In this document: in pieces, positions 11,270 to 23,765 of the stretch
How positions within the stretch are numbered: position 1 is the stretch's first letter
Layout of the letters: each line of letters opens with the position of its first letter
Source: Cryptomeria japonica
Lineage: Eukaryota; Streptophyta; Pinopsida; Cupressales; Cupressaceae
Direction of reading: 5' to 3'
Length of the DNA: 64,000 bases
Assembly: GCF_030272615.1 (NCBI RefSeq)
Contig: NC_081406.1
Span: 468,948,400-469,012,399, forward strand
The notes under the pieces: generated by a model
Databases searched by the model: none
What the model was told of the DNA's origin: nothing
Seen by the model: the letters and a program-made list of their open reading frames with translations, nothing else
Program-made: the position numbers and the translations under genes

Positions 11270-13365
11270 TCTTGCAGGATTGTGTTGCAATATTTTGTGT
11301 TGCAAAATTCAACACCTCTGTTACAAGCTATTAAGGACATCCAAAACTTAATCAACTTATTAACTCACTCTGTATAAAAATTCCTGAAAGAAAAAGGAAG
11401 TTTCCTTCCACAATCCAAGTAGGAACTAAGGTCACTGATATATTATCAAAGAGGTTCCATGCTCAGAAATATAGTGACCCTACGAGTCCTGTAATTACTT
11501 TGAACATAGGAGAAATTGAGATACCCAATGTGCTGGTTGACTTAGGGGCAACTATAAACATTATCATTGCAAATACTGTAGAAATGTTGAGATTGCCAAG
11601 AATTCATCCCACCAAAATTGTGCTTCAGTTGGAAAATCATTCTACTGCAAAACTTGAGGGTGTTTTGGAAGACATGATAATCATAATTGATACATGGGAT
11701 TATACGGTTGAATTTTTGGTACTCAAAGATAGGAAGAAAGAATCAAAATATCCAATCATACTAGAAAGACCTTGGCCAACAACTACAATAGAATTGATAG
11801 ATTATAGATCTAGCAGTATGACTATTTCCAATGGTCAAAAACAAAAAGAATCGATACTTTATCCTCCTACTAAACTAACATTTCACTTTGACACTTGATG
11901 AGGAAATTTATTCAGAAGGAGATGGAGTGGTTGAGTTAGCCATGGTTACCTTATCAAAAAATGTTGAGGAGTATGAAGAGTATGTGGAATGGGGAGAGGA
12001 ACTTAATTACAAATGTGGCCAGTTTAATCACGAAAATGAGGAATGTTCCTCTCATAAACAAACTAAAGGGGAAAGTCACAAGGAAAATCTACATCATGAT
12101 AAGTTGCATCCTTGTCCTCTTAATACACTTATAGGAGATCCATTTAAAGGGAAAAGTGACACAAAGGAAATTAAAGTCTCATTAAACAAACTTCTCTTCA
12201 TCAATTCAACTTTGCTTCTAACACAAGAAGAGAAATTAAAACTCACATACAAGAGAATTCACTTGGGAGTATAAGGATATGAGATGAATACACCCTTCTA
12301 TTTATACATATCATATTTACAATAAATATGTTAAACCTATGAGACAAGGACAAAGGAGAATTAACCTAGCTTTGAGAGATTTTGTTAAACAAGAAATAGA
12401 AAATTTGTTGCAAGTAGGGTTCATTTACCTAATTTTAGATAGTTAATGGGTTTCACCATTGGTTACTGTGCCTAAGAAAAATGGTAAGTGGTTTATTGTG
12501 TGGATTACATAGAATTGAATAAAGGCACTAAAAATGATTATTTTCCTTTATCATTTATTGATCAAATTCTTGATAACCTAGTCGGTAGTAATTATTTATC
12601 TTTCTTAAATGGTTTTAGTGGTTACAACCAGATACAAGTGGCTCTTGGGGACCAGGACAAGACAACATTTACATGTCCTTGGGGAACTTATGCATATAGG
12701 GTCTTACCATTTGGATTTTGTAATGCACTAACCACTTTTCAAAGAGCTGTTCTAGCTATTTTTGCAGATTTAACTGCTTCATGTGTTGAAGTGTATATGG
12801 ATGATTTCATGGTCCATAGAAAAACATTTGATAAAGCACTAGAAAGTTTGAATAAAGTGTTATAGAGATGTAAGGATCGCACATTATCATTGAATTATGA
12901 AAATTGTTCCCTTATGTTGGTAGAAGGAATTATTTTGGGACATCATATTTCTAAAGAAGGAATCAAGGTTGACCTAAAGAAGGTGGAAGTTATCCAACAA
13001 ATTGAAATTCCAAAGACTCAAACTAATGTCAGAAGTTTTCTAGGACATGTAGGGTATTATAGAACATTCATTGAAGGGTTTAATAAAATTGTTGAACCAT
13101 TATTTACATTTATTAAAAAGGAAGGAGATTTTTTATGGGCATTTGGTTGCCAGAAATAATTTGAAGCTATTAAACATGCCCTAACTACTTCCCCTATTAT
13201 TAAAGGACTTGTTTGGGGAGAACCATTTCATATTCATGATGATGCTTCAAACTTAGATATTGGAGCAATTTTGGGACACAAAGATGAAAATGGAGCAATT
13301 CACACTATTTATTATGTCAGAAAAATTTTGAATTCGACAAAAAGGAACTACACAATTGTCGTGAG
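11270..13365 (+). pseudogene. Ty3/gypsy P: protease-RT-RNase H fragment (copy A)
   Basis: A decayed Athila/Tat-type gypsy pol. Sense order is a gag tail with SLCIKIPE (about 11365), then a retropepsin-like domain with YSDPTSPVI and VLVDLGATINII (11470-11570; the DLGA active-site form is usual in this clade) and RPWPTT (about 11770). RT follows from about 12430, with SFLNGFSGYNQI, PFGFCNALTTFQ and the catalytic YMDD (about 12795), then the RT connection NVRSFLGHVGYYR and the start of RNase H (HIHDDASNLDIGAILG). Compared with copy B, one base is missing near 12497, which breaks the frame in the RT N-terminus. Stops such as DS*WVSP and VL*RCKD replace expected Gln. The RNase H is cut at 13365 by the Q LTR. 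Most of gag is missing. Confidence 0.88.
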
Positions 13366-14478
13366 TGTGAAGTAGGGTACCTACAGCTACAACACAAACA
13401 CTCAAAAGATCATTACAAGCATGGTTACCAAAGTGAAATCAAATGAAAGATAAGCCATGAAAAAGAGACCTATCACCTCCTCAGAGATGCGAGTGTGGGT
13501 TTACTCTCAAATCTAGATGAGCAATTCCAGTGACTTGACTACACCAAGATGGATGATTTAAAATGATATGATGTGCAAGCTAGATAAATGCATGATTAAA
13601 CTAGATTGATAGATGTAATTAAACTAGATGAGAGATTGATTATGCTATATGATTACACAATTATACTAGAAGATGATTAAATTAAGCTATATCTAAGATG
13701 CAATTGCCTATAATAACAATGCTTAAATGATATGCAATAAATGATATGCCTATAATAAAATGCTTAAAAATGAGATGAGATGGGATGGGATTCATTATGC
13801 TCTGAAATGGGGGATATTGATAGGATTTCCAAGGCCAGGGGTGAGGTGGCAGGAATCAATGGTCAAGATTGAGTTTGAAGATATCAAGGGTCAAATTGGA
13901 GGAGGTTGGAGGGAGGGACACTTGTCATCTCTGTGGTGACAAGTTTTAAGGAATCTTTGCCACAAAAGGGCAAGTGTCCAAGAAGGAGACATGCGGCATA
14001 AGTGCCATGTGTCTCAAGGGGAGAATATCCAACCCATAGAATCTTAGGATAAGGAGGTTAGGATGAGGAGGTTAGGATGGGGTTAGCTAAACCTAGGATT
14101 AGGTGGAATGGATTAGGTTAGGGGGTGGTTGGGTTAGGTGGTTAGAAGTTAGGAGGTATGTGGGAAATTTGAATATAAAAATTCAAATAATAGAAAAAGA
14201 CTAATTAACTTTCAACAACTCATAAATTGATTTATTTTAATTAATTAGGGGATTAGAACAAATGAATTAAATGGGGGGAGATTTCATTAATTTAGATTAA
14301 TTAATCAAAGGGACTATTGAAATGAACTTGTTAAATTAATCCTTAGATTTATTAATAAGCAGTTGAATGGGGGAATTTAATCAAATTGCTAGTGAATTCA
14401 ATTAAATTGGGAAGGAGGATTGATTAAATAATTACTTATTTAATTAATTATCTTCGGACCATTTTTTAGGTGTATACA
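13366..14478 (-). mobile_element. 3' LTR of gypsy element Q (copy A)
   Basis: On the sense (minus) strand it starts TGTATACACCTAAAAAATGG at 14478 and ends CTACTTCACA at 13366, so it has TG...CA termini. Immediately inside, the minus strand reads CAAAGAGGGGCAAAA, a PPT. It interrupts the P RNase H, with GTGAG at 13361-13365 as the likely target-site copy. The other target copy lies beyond Q's lost right end. Confidence 0.85.
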
Positions 14479-16276
14479 TTTTGCCCCTCTTTGAAGCGAG
14501 GTGTGATGATGCATTGATTCAAAGAATAATCTCATTTTGATGATGTTGATATGATATTGGTTTGATAGAATTCCCTAGACATTGATTGATAAATTGCGAT
14601 ATGATGATGCCCCCTCACGAGATGAATTGAGATAATTTACCTTTGGAGTGTTTGAATTCATGCAAAATTGATTTCCTGATTAGAAATGATTTGATTTCTG
14701 CAACGTTGATTAATGAAAGTGTGAGTTCTTCAATCACTGTGATGTGGTTCTTGATGAGATGATTGATAGAGTTTGATTGAATTGATAAGATTGATTAGAC
14801 TGATGAGATTGAGATCAAATCTAGTTTCAGGAATGACATGTCCTGTATAAGACAAAGATGATCAAAGTGTCTGGTTCTAGGAATGATATATCTTGTATAA
14901 GACTTGATCAAAATGTCTAGTTCTAGGAAAGATACATCATGTATAAGACATGATAGAATGGATCATATGAGATGGATTGATAAAATTTATAAGATTGATT
15001 GGATATATAACTAACATTTTGTTGATATCATGTTGCAGGAAGATTCAAATGTGTTGATGTTGGTGCATTCGAGGGAGTAGCATAAGATTCACTTGGGGCT
15101 GACAACATTTGGAGAGAGATGAGTCATCGATCTGATTGTGTATACACCTATGATGATACATTGATGATTCCTGCGATAGATTTGGCCTTCGATAAGATGA
15201 GATTTTGTGATCCTATGTGAGAATGAAACACAAGCTAAATGAAAATGAAAATGCAAATGAAATGCAATGTTGTGATCGGACCAATCACTGGGTTATTGCT
15301 TTGTGTCATCAATGAGCTATTTAAAATGTGGGAAGTGAGTGCAAACATCGATGGTATAATTGAACCATGATGACCTGAGCACTACTTTCCTAGATTTTTA
15401 TATTGCAAGTTAGCACAAGTATTGAGGTATAATTGAACCAAGATGACCAGAGTGTTTCTTGCATAAAACAGGCAATATTAACCATTTCTTTAGCAAATCA
15501 GAAATATCTTCGATGATACTTCGATGATAATGTCCTGAGACAATTTTGCACATATTAATGATTAATTTACAAACAACAAACAAGAAAAATATCATGTTCC
15601 TTCCTTGTTCCTCTAATCAGATACATCCTAGAGTCACTCAAAAATCATTATAGTGAAAATCAAAGATAGAAAAGTTGAACAATCATTGATTAAAGTGTTA
15701 AAATCATTAGGCAAAAGATATCATCCATTGAAAAGTATGTGTCGTGCTTAGACTGACATGTGATAGTTTGATGGATGATAATTTGATCATGTGTTCGTTG
15801 TTGGATGTGTCTTAGTTTTGCTTGGTAAGTGTTATCTAACTATTGCTCTACCTGTTTGATGAAGCTCAAAATGATCAAAAATTTTGCCCACAGCTAGGTG
15901 CGGGATTTTGCCCCAAGCCTAGAAATAAATGTATTATGATATACCCAATGATCCAAACCATGGTGAGAAATCAGTTGTGATGCTTGCATATTTATAAAGG
16001 CTTATTTGTGGATATGAACAATGCTGATGGGAAATGAAATGCAAGTAGAAGGATGCATGAACTAATAGATGGAAGAGCTAGCTGATAGATAGCGCTCATT
16101 GCTAGGTTTTCACCATCTGTTTTTATTGCACTTATTTCTCATATTTGATTTTTTTTTTTCTATTTTCACTGTTTTTGTTGTTTTTTAATTTTTCTACTTT
16201 TCCACTGTTTATGATTTTTCTTCTTTTTCACTATTATTTTTATTTTTCTGCTTTTTCATTATTTTTTTTTACTTTT
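14479..16276 (-). mobile_element. Q 3' untranslated region (copy A)
   Basis: Long non-coding tail between the integrase stop (16277) and the LTR. It holds a PPT at 14479-14495 and a three-unit degenerate repeat at about 14825-14960 ('tctaggaa.gata.atc.tgtataagac'). A second partial duplication occurs around 15333-15460 ('ggtataattgaacca.gatgacc.gag'). A pyrimidine-rich low-complexity run ('ctttttcactattttt') spans 16138-16276. No ORF is worth calling. Confidence 0.6.
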
Positions 16277-18159
16277 TCAGACATAAAACTTCTTTAGATG
16301 CATGCTATTGATGGGTTCCTTGAGGTGATCCTCATCCTATGTTGATATTTGATATGATCCTAACCCAAATACTATTGTGACCACAAACGGACCTAACTAG
16401 TTTGGTTCAAACTTCCCTTTCTTTTATCGGGTTGCCTAGTTGCATGGATTTTCATTTAGTACTAGTTCTCCAACTTGAAAGGCTCGTGGTTTGACTTTGT
16501 GATTATAACTTTGGCACATTCTTTGTTGAGACACCTTCAAATGATCAATGACATTTTGTCATCGTTCATGGATCAATTCTAACTCTTGTAATTTAGATAC
16601 TCATTGTTCTTCATCTGGGATAAGACTTTTTAATGATACTCGTAGAGAAGGTATCTCTACTTCTATTGGTAGTATTGCTTCTGATCCATAGACAAGAGAG
16701 AAAGGTGTGGTGCCTATTTGTGTGTGGATATTGGTACAATAAGCTCATAGAGAAGGGTTCAATTAAATATACCAATCTTTGCCAACATCAGTCATTGTCT
16801 TTTTAAGGATTTTCAGAATAGTTTTGTTTGATGCTTCTGCTTGCCCATTCCCTTGTGGATAGTAGGGTGTGGAAAATATGTGTTGGATCTTAAATTTCTC
16901 ACATAGCTCTTGTACATCCTGGTTCTTGAACGGTCACCCATTATCAGTGATAATGGTCATGGGTATGCCATAGTGACATATGATGTAGTTCAAGATAAAT
17001 GCAGCAATTTGTTTTCCTGTGATATTTATGAGAGGTACTGCCTCAATCCATTTTGTGAAATATTTTGTAGCTACAAGAATGAATTTGTGACCATTGGATG
17101 AAGGAGGAAGTATCTTTCCTACTAGATCAAGACCCCATTGGTAGAATGGAAAAGATGCTGCCAAAGCATGAAGTTCTTGTGTTGGTGCATGAATCAAATT
17201 TCCATGGATCTGACATTGTTTGCATGTTTTAGCTATCTGAAAAGAATCTTGTTCCATAGTTGGCCAATAATAACCCAAGCATATGAGTTTTTTTGAAAGG
17301 GTAAGACCACTTGAATGAGTGCCACAAATTTCATTATGGACTTCATTTAAGGCCTTCTCAGATTCTTCTTGCTCAAGACATCTTAAGAGAGTATCATCCA
17401 GACCTCTTTTAAAAAGGGTATCTGCAACAAAAGTATAATGGGAGGATTGGGGAATGAAATTTCTCTTTTGGTTATTTGACAAGTCAGGAGGGAGTATATT
17501 ATCTTTCAGGTATGTATAATTTTGGCCATAGTGGGAGGAATCATACCCAACAAGGTTACAGATAGTTTGGGAATCAAGACAATTATATGCAGGGTAAAAC
17601 AACTCTTCCACCAAGAATTCATAATGCTTTTGATTTTCCTTTGTCTAAACTAGAGAAGCAAGTGTTACCATGGCATCTTCTGCTTTGTTGTCATTCCTCG
17701 GAATATACTCAAAAGTTATTTCCACAAAGTATTTCTTGACATCATCAATCATCTTCTTATAAGGCATTAGCTTTTCATCCTTTGTTTGATAATTGTCATT
17801 GATTTGATTGATGATGAGTTGAGAGTCTCCAAAGACCTGAAGTTGTGTAATGTTTCATTCTATGGCCATTTTGATTCCTGTGACCAAAGCTTCATATTTT
17901 GTCGTGTTATTGGTACATGGAAAGCTTAATTTCTATGCTTTTGGAATTGTATGACCTTGTGGTGTGATGAATAGAATGCCTGCTCCTGATCCATGATGTG
18001 TATATGAACCATCAAAGTACAATTTTCATGTCTTTGTGGTGATCGTTAGGATATCAGCATCAGGAAATTCAATGTGTAAAGGACGATCATATTGAAGTGG
18101 TGTCTCTGCTAGTTGGCCTACAATGACTTGTCCTTTGATAGCTTTTATATCCACATACT
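16277..18159 (-). pseudogene. Gypsy Q: additional RNase H and integrase (copy A)
   Basis: Read right to left, the frame gives an RNase H domain with LYFDGSYTHHGSGAG (about 17990), TTKYEALVTG, FGDSQLIINQ and NDNKAEDAMVTLAS (about 17660), so the D-E-D-D residues are visible. An RNase H placed directly before integrase and well away from an RT fits the extra RNase H of the Tat lineage. Integrase follows, with a zinc-binding region and KTCKQCQIHG (about 17220), a core with QWGLDLVGKI and IITDNG*PF (about 16935), PQGNGQAEA (the catalytic Glu) and a C-terminal domain ending LKKFYV at 16277. About ten stops interrupt it, mostly at Gln, Arg or Trp positions. The upstream RT and gag are absent because L3 sequence begins at 18160. 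Confidence 0.85.
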
Positions 18160-18435
18160 TGTTGGAATTTGATACTCAATTGGTTGGTTTCACTATGTTG
18201 TCATTGATGGAAACAAGGTATTGTGTTTTGGCTTCATGTTTTGTTTGATTGTGTACCAGCAGACACTTCATAGATTCTACACTAGCACCGACAGGACATA
18301 AGGATTTCTTTGGTAACCGGCAATGCAGGCCAACATGGTTTAGTAAAATTTTATCAATATTGGAGGCCGACATAACTTGGATCCGGCATCGAAAATTGCC
18401 TTTAATATTTATGCATTTATGTTATTTGGATGACA
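18160..18435 (+). mobile_element. Fragment of L3 LTR (copy A)
   Basis: It starts TGTTGGAATTTGATACTC and follows the L3 LTR at 57713 closely, then stops at 'ggatgaca'. It is inserted into the Q RNase H-coding region at the same site as in copy B. Only the first 276 bp of the 918-bp LTR are present, which marks the right edge of the duplication. Confidence 0.85.
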
Positions 18436-18990
18436 ATCTCTTCTAAGCATAGGCACATCTTTTCTCCATATCTTCTTGAACTTAATCTTTTCCAATACAT
18501 TATTTAGGAGACTACTTCATATAGTCTTCAAGTAATTCAAACATAACATCCAAAAATATATTTGTAAGATTATTTAGAGTAATACTATTCTGATGCAAAT
18601 AATCAACTAAAACTCCTTCAATCTTATCTTTGATTATATGAAGGTCCCACAAGACACAAATCTTTAATCTTCTTCAAACCATTTGTTTCCTCAATCATAT
18701 TTAAAATGTTTTCAACTCTGCAGGGGTCATTTTCATCCATACCACCTTCTTTCTTCTCAACTAAATCCATCTTTCCCTTAGCTTCTGCATATGGTTCTTG
18801 ATCATCAAGGGAAATTTTCTCTTTCTTTTCATCACTTTTCCTCAGCTTCATTGGTTCCAGAGAAGACACAACAATTTTCTCTTCAAACTTTTTTAGTTGG
18901 AGGAGGGACTCTCCTCAGGATTACTGATAATACTAGGAATTGGACTAGAGCACCACATCTTTTGGAGGTTCATGAAATGATTCTTGCATA
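18436..18990 (-). pseudogene. Decayed unknown ORF beside the breakpoint
   Basis: The minus strand has an 81-codon open stretch (18869-18624) rich in Lys and Glu (KIKDLCLVGPSYNQR near its end). Across a stop and a frameshift it continues as coding-like sequence with LVDYLHQN and LEDYMK towards 18490. The composition resembles the charged, coiled-coil second ORF of L3 (60182-63350), but I see no shared motif. I do not recognise the protein, and it may be another retroelement-borne ORF. Confidence 0.35.
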
Positions 18991-21900
18991 GTTGCTATGT
19001 CTCTATAAAACAACCTTGATACATATAATTTTTTTTTCCAACAGAGACATTTGATTTCCACACAACATTCTCATTTAATGGTAATGATCTTGTGAAATAA
19101 AACATTAAGCACAAGACCAAAGAACCAAATCAAAAAGGATATCCCTGATCTTTTGACATGGTAATATCCTCTATTAACTGTGTCCATAATAACTCACACA
19201 AATCAAAGTCTTTTCTTTCTTTTATCATTTGATGTACAATATATACTTCTATTGTCAAAGTTTATCTATGAGGCCCTACCCCGGTTCATCCTAACATTTT
19301 CTGTTATTTTCATATTGAGACTATTATGGATGCTTTATTTTATGCATTATGGATTTAGAACCTATATGATTCCATGATTTGGATCACATTGACGTATATT
19401 GATGCTTCATTTTATGCATTATGATTATGAAACTTTATATGTTGCTAGAATAGAATTATTTTGAAATGATGTATGTCATTATTAGATTTGTAGGACTTCA
19501 TTTTGATGATAGAAATAGGATGCTTATTATATGAATGGTTCAATTTTGAGGAGTATGATAATTGCTTATGTAGAATCGAATTTAAATGAATGGGATATTG
19601 AATTATTATTGTCAAATGTATGAGTGTTTGATGTGCAATGAAATCCATGTGTTTAATTATATATATAATTGTGATTATTTGGAATTACTAATGTGTTAAT
19701 TGAGATGCGTAGGAAAATTATCCATGTGACCATGGGAATAATATGGAGAACCAAACCTAGACCTATGTACATTTGTTAAGCCAGGGATTGTCTATTTGGA
19801 GAGACAACACCCCATTTGTATTGTATTTTATTTGTGAAAGTAAATGATGCATGAGTGTTAAATTGATTTTATGTATATGTGTAATCCTACAAGAGACAAA
19901 TTCCATGTGTGATTTTTATATTGTATTTTATTGTGTCACTTGACACATGTGTTGATTAGTGTCATTGATTTTGACTTGTCTCTTGGAGGGAGTTTTGTTT
20001 CTACCAAAGCCATTCAAACACATGAGTGTGGTCCCAAATTTGCCTTGGGTAGGGAGTCTTAGGAGTGGTCAACTCAGGTTTGACCCGTAGGTTAACTTCA
20101 GTTGGGTTTCTAAGGGGTCAAATGGACTCCTAGGGTCAGTTTTAGGGCTTTTCCAAAGGTCCAAAGGGTATACCTATGGGTTAGGGGTATTTTTAAACAT
20201 GTAACTACTCGCATGTGACTGTTTAGTCACCTCAAAAAGTGGTTTTCCCAAGGTGAGCGAAAATTCAACTTAGAAGGTTCCTCCTAGGATAGATAACCTT
20301 CCCTTTTGGTGTCAAACTATCTTCCCCATCCTCTCTCACCTTTTCCCTTTCCATTTTTAGCAACATGTAAGAGGTTGGGAAGAACAACCAATGGGAACTC
20401 TCACCTTACCCAAGGGGTTGGGAAGTGTGAGAGAGGCCTTCTTAGGCAAGGATTAGGGACTTAGTGAGTAATCACCCACTCTCCACTATTGGAGATTATG
20501 CAATTTTTGAAAATAGTTGTAGGATAGAATTCTTGGTGAAGTGTTGGTGAAGATTTTTTGTGTGGATTTGGGCTGCTCATCCCCAACTAAGCCTATCATA
20601 CCTATTGGTAGATTAAGGTTGGTTTTACTTCCTTTTAAGTTATGTTGTTTATGTTGTTTTGAAAGAAAGAAATGCTTGTATGAAAAGATGTGTATATGTA
20701 ACTTGCTTTGTAGGAGAATGATGTATATTTTTCCTTCCTTGTTCTTTTTTTATGTGTTCTTGTTTTGGGAGTGTCCAAGGCCTCCTACTCTTGGGAGAGT
20801 AGGATGGTCTTGGGGTGGAAGAAGTCTGACAGCCTTGGGTGAGAGGTTCTCCTTATGGAGAGTGATCTCAAGGGTGTCCTTTGTGACCCTTGCTGCATAG
20901 CCTTGTGTATGCATTTGGGGGTCATAAGGGGAGAAAATATGGCTTTTATGCCTTTGGGGGCCATAAGGTGTGGAGATGAATTTGTTGTATTTTGTTTTGC
21001 GATGAGGTGGCTTGAGTTGTATTATGCTTGCAGTCTCCCTAATGGTATTTGGTCCACTTCCACCCGTGGAAAGATCATCACAAGTTGTGGTGAGAGTGTA
21101 GCTTGGGATGGGAAAATGCATGTTGAGTGTTTGCCCTTTGTTTGTTGTGTTTGTTTGTTTGTTTGTGACCCATCTAGTGCTTGGTTCTCCAAGCTCGGGG
21201 GTGGCTTCTAGTAAGCCCAAGCTAGGAGGTGAGCACTCCATGGTCAAGTTGTATTTTATTGCAGGTTATTTGGGATGGGAAGGAAAAGATGAAGAGATCT
21301 GTTGTTGTTTTATGTTGCAGAAAATTTTAAAAGAAAAATGTATTTAATATTGTAGCTTGTAAGAAAAAAAAAGAAAAGAGGAGTCAATGTTGTATTTACT
21401 TTCCAAAAGCAAAGTAATGTATGTATTTTATTATAAGTTCTTATCCAATGGAAAGGAGAGGCTAGTAGGGTTTCAATCCTTTTTGTAATGCTATCTTCAT
21501 TATATTCGAAGAAAAAAAAAATGCTTAAAGAAATGCATGATTTTACCTAGTTTTTTTTGCAAAAATGAAATGCATAAGTTTTATTAAGTTCTATGGTTTT
21601 TAAAAATATATATATATATAAAAGTTGTTGCATTCATGTTTCCTTTTGAAATTTAAAGTTCCTTTTATTCTTCATGCAAATAAAATTATGGAAATAAGGA
21701 ATATCATGCATATAGGCCGCTTGAGCTAAATACAATTACTAAATGTGTTAAATAGGTTTAATCTATCTATCTTTAAGTTGATTTACATGTTTTCTAGGCT
21801 AATGCAGTTGCTGTTAAAAATTACTATTTTCTGTCATTTTATTAGTTGTAGAAAAATAAAGCTAATTAGTGTTCCATTTCCAAAGTTACAATCTAAGTCT

Positions 21901-22151
21901 TAAAAAGGAAAATAGATAGGTTAGAGCTTGATGTCAATGTTTATTTTAAATAAGATAGAAATGAATAGAATGCCTTAATCAACAAAAAAAAAATATAAAG
22001 CATACAAATTTACATATAAAAAATATATATATACCTTCATCTATAGCTTCTGTCATTATTTTACTAATTTTTGCATGATTATATAGGCTTAAAAATACTG
22101 AAAAAAAAGGGGAAAGGAGGAAACTCATAAACTTGTTTAAATAAGTTATTT

Positions 22152-22259
<108 letters not shown>

Positions 22260-22387
22260 CACATTTTATTCATTTAGATGTTTTATTTTGAAGTCTGCAT
22301 ATTTCAAAAAAAAACTATATATATACATAAAAAAAATAAATGTTAAATGTTTAAAAGAAAAAGAAATTTAAAAAAAAAAATTTTAAC

Positions 22388-22740
22388 AATGTCCAGACCG
22401 AGGGAAGGGCCAAGGAACCCTACCCCCGCCGGCTGTCTCCCTCACCCCTTGCGGGCGCCATAGTGAGCGGATGCCACTCGTTGTGGGCCGTCTGCAATGG
22501 GCAGGGCGAAGCCCACCACTACGGTGACCCCCAGCGGCGGTGACCACCACTGTGGTAACCCGCAGTGGGCGGTAGCCGCCACTATTGGTGGATGACAGCC
22601 GCTCCCTGTGGGGTACCACAGTGGCTGCCACTTGGCTCTCCCCTCTCATGCAAGCCGCTCGGCCCCCACCTTGAGCACCTCGGCTCCCACGCAGGCCCAA
22701 ACCACTTGAAAAGAAATATAAACGGCGCCTTCCACTTCCA
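22388..22740. repeat. GC-rich block in R1
   Basis: A sharp GC-rich island in AT-rich DNA, with recurring 'ccaccact.cggtgac', 'gcagtgggcggtagccgccact' and similar short inverted and direct pieces built on CCAC/GTGG. The equivalent place in R2 (33737-34000) is an ordered 39-bp tandem array. ORFs here exist because stop codons are rare in GC-rich sequence. I see no protein family. Confidence 0.6.
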
Positions 22741-22790
22741 TGACCTGCACACACCACACACAAAAAAAACATGCATACACATTTACAAAT

Positions 22791-22815
22791 CCCTAACCCA
22801 ATTTTTGGGTTAGGG
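22791..22815. repeat. Telomere-like inverted repeat 1 (R1)
   Basis: CCCTAACCCAA-TTT-TTGGGTTAGGG is a perfect 11-bp stem made of the telomere-type heptamer unit and its complement. Confidence 0.85.
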
Positions 22816-22913
22816 AAAAACACACAAAGAAAAAGAAGAAAAAAATATATAAATTATAAAAATAAGGGATGTGTGTGAATAAAATTTTAGGGTTGTTCAA
22901 AAAAAGTATATGC

Positions 22914-22941
22914 AACCCTAACCCAATTTCGGGTTAGGGTT
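22914..22941. repeat. Telomere-like inverted repeat 2 (R1)
   Basis: AACCCTAACCC-AATTTC-GGGTTAGGGTT is a perfect 11-bp stem. It lies about 100 bp from the first one, in a stretch that partly repeats it. Confidence 0.85.
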
Positions 22942-23014
22942 AGCATATGGACCTTTTGGGTTCTTTTAAAAGTAATAAAAAAAAGAAGAACCCCATTAAT
23001 CTTTGAATATAAAC

Positions 23015-23021
<7 letters not shown>

Positions 23022-23067
<46 letters not shown>

Positions 23068-23107
23068 GGTGTGTGTGTGTGCCCGTGCATGCGTGCGTGT
23101 GTGTGTG
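23022..23107. repeat. (TG)n microsatellite with variants
   Basis: TG units are pure to about 23065, then mixed with gcgggt, gcccgtgcatgcgtgcgtgt. It lies inside R1, downstream of the hairpins. Confidence 0.95.
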
Positions 23108-23765
23108 AATATATTTTTACGTTCCCTCACACTTGCTTAGATATATAAATATATATATATGTCTTAGATAAATAGCTATCTACACATATATATGTATGTA
23201 ATCAAATTTTATATTTATATGGAATCAAATAGTTTATTTGAAAATTATTTTAAACCACTTTCAATTATTATAGGAATGAAGAAGTTTGTTTTCTAATAAG
23301 ATGTTTTAAAAACTCCTTGGGAGGATAAATCTTTAGGAAATTAAATGACATATGTAGGGTCAAGTTGGCCCCCTCTTTAAATTTTAAATTATAAGGTATT
23401 TTAATTTATGGAAATTTGATTTAATAGGTTTATTTAATCTAAGAGCTAGTGCAAATTAATTTAGACCCTAGGCAATTAAAGAACTATATGAGAGTATTAA
23501 TATCCCCTATCAATTAATTTGGAGATTATTTGTTAAAGTGAGTTTAATTATTTATTAATGGAAGATAATATTAATTCTGTTGGAGAATTATAATCCCGCT
23601 TTTAACTTAGATGGTTTTTCGCTAAATTGGTTTAGTTATTAGAATTCACTCAAACATAGTTAAGACTAAACTAGTTTTGCATTATTTTAATAAGTTAGTT
23701 GTACTAGGATTAAGTATTTAAAAAAAAAAATTATTTCGTTTGTGCCCAAAAGTTTGTGCATGACA

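Larger units (their letters stand above)
63..18435 (+). repeat. 18-kb duplicated retroelement nest, copy A
   Basis: This block is collinear with 39924-57989 in the same orientation. The same fused and nested pieces occur in the same order: C1 LTR and gag-pol, truncated C1 5' LTR joined to T gag, solo LTR in T gag, T LTR, gypsy P, gypsy Q, L3 LTR. By eye the copies differ by a few percent plus small indels. Homology starts at 'cttgctagcat' inside the C1 3' LTR and stops at 'ggatgaca' inside the L3 LTR, so both edges lie within LTRs. Bases 1-62 do not match the LTR sequence found upstream in copy B, and I could not assign them. Confidence 0.9.

Noticed and set aside
20541-21347. Several overlapping ORFs of 80-165 codons on both strands
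   Set aside because: They lie inside R1, R2 does not keep equivalent frames, and no domain is visible.
22791-22941. Interstitial telomere tract
   Set aside because: Only two or three heptamer-like units occur, in inverted pairs. There is no tandem telomere array.
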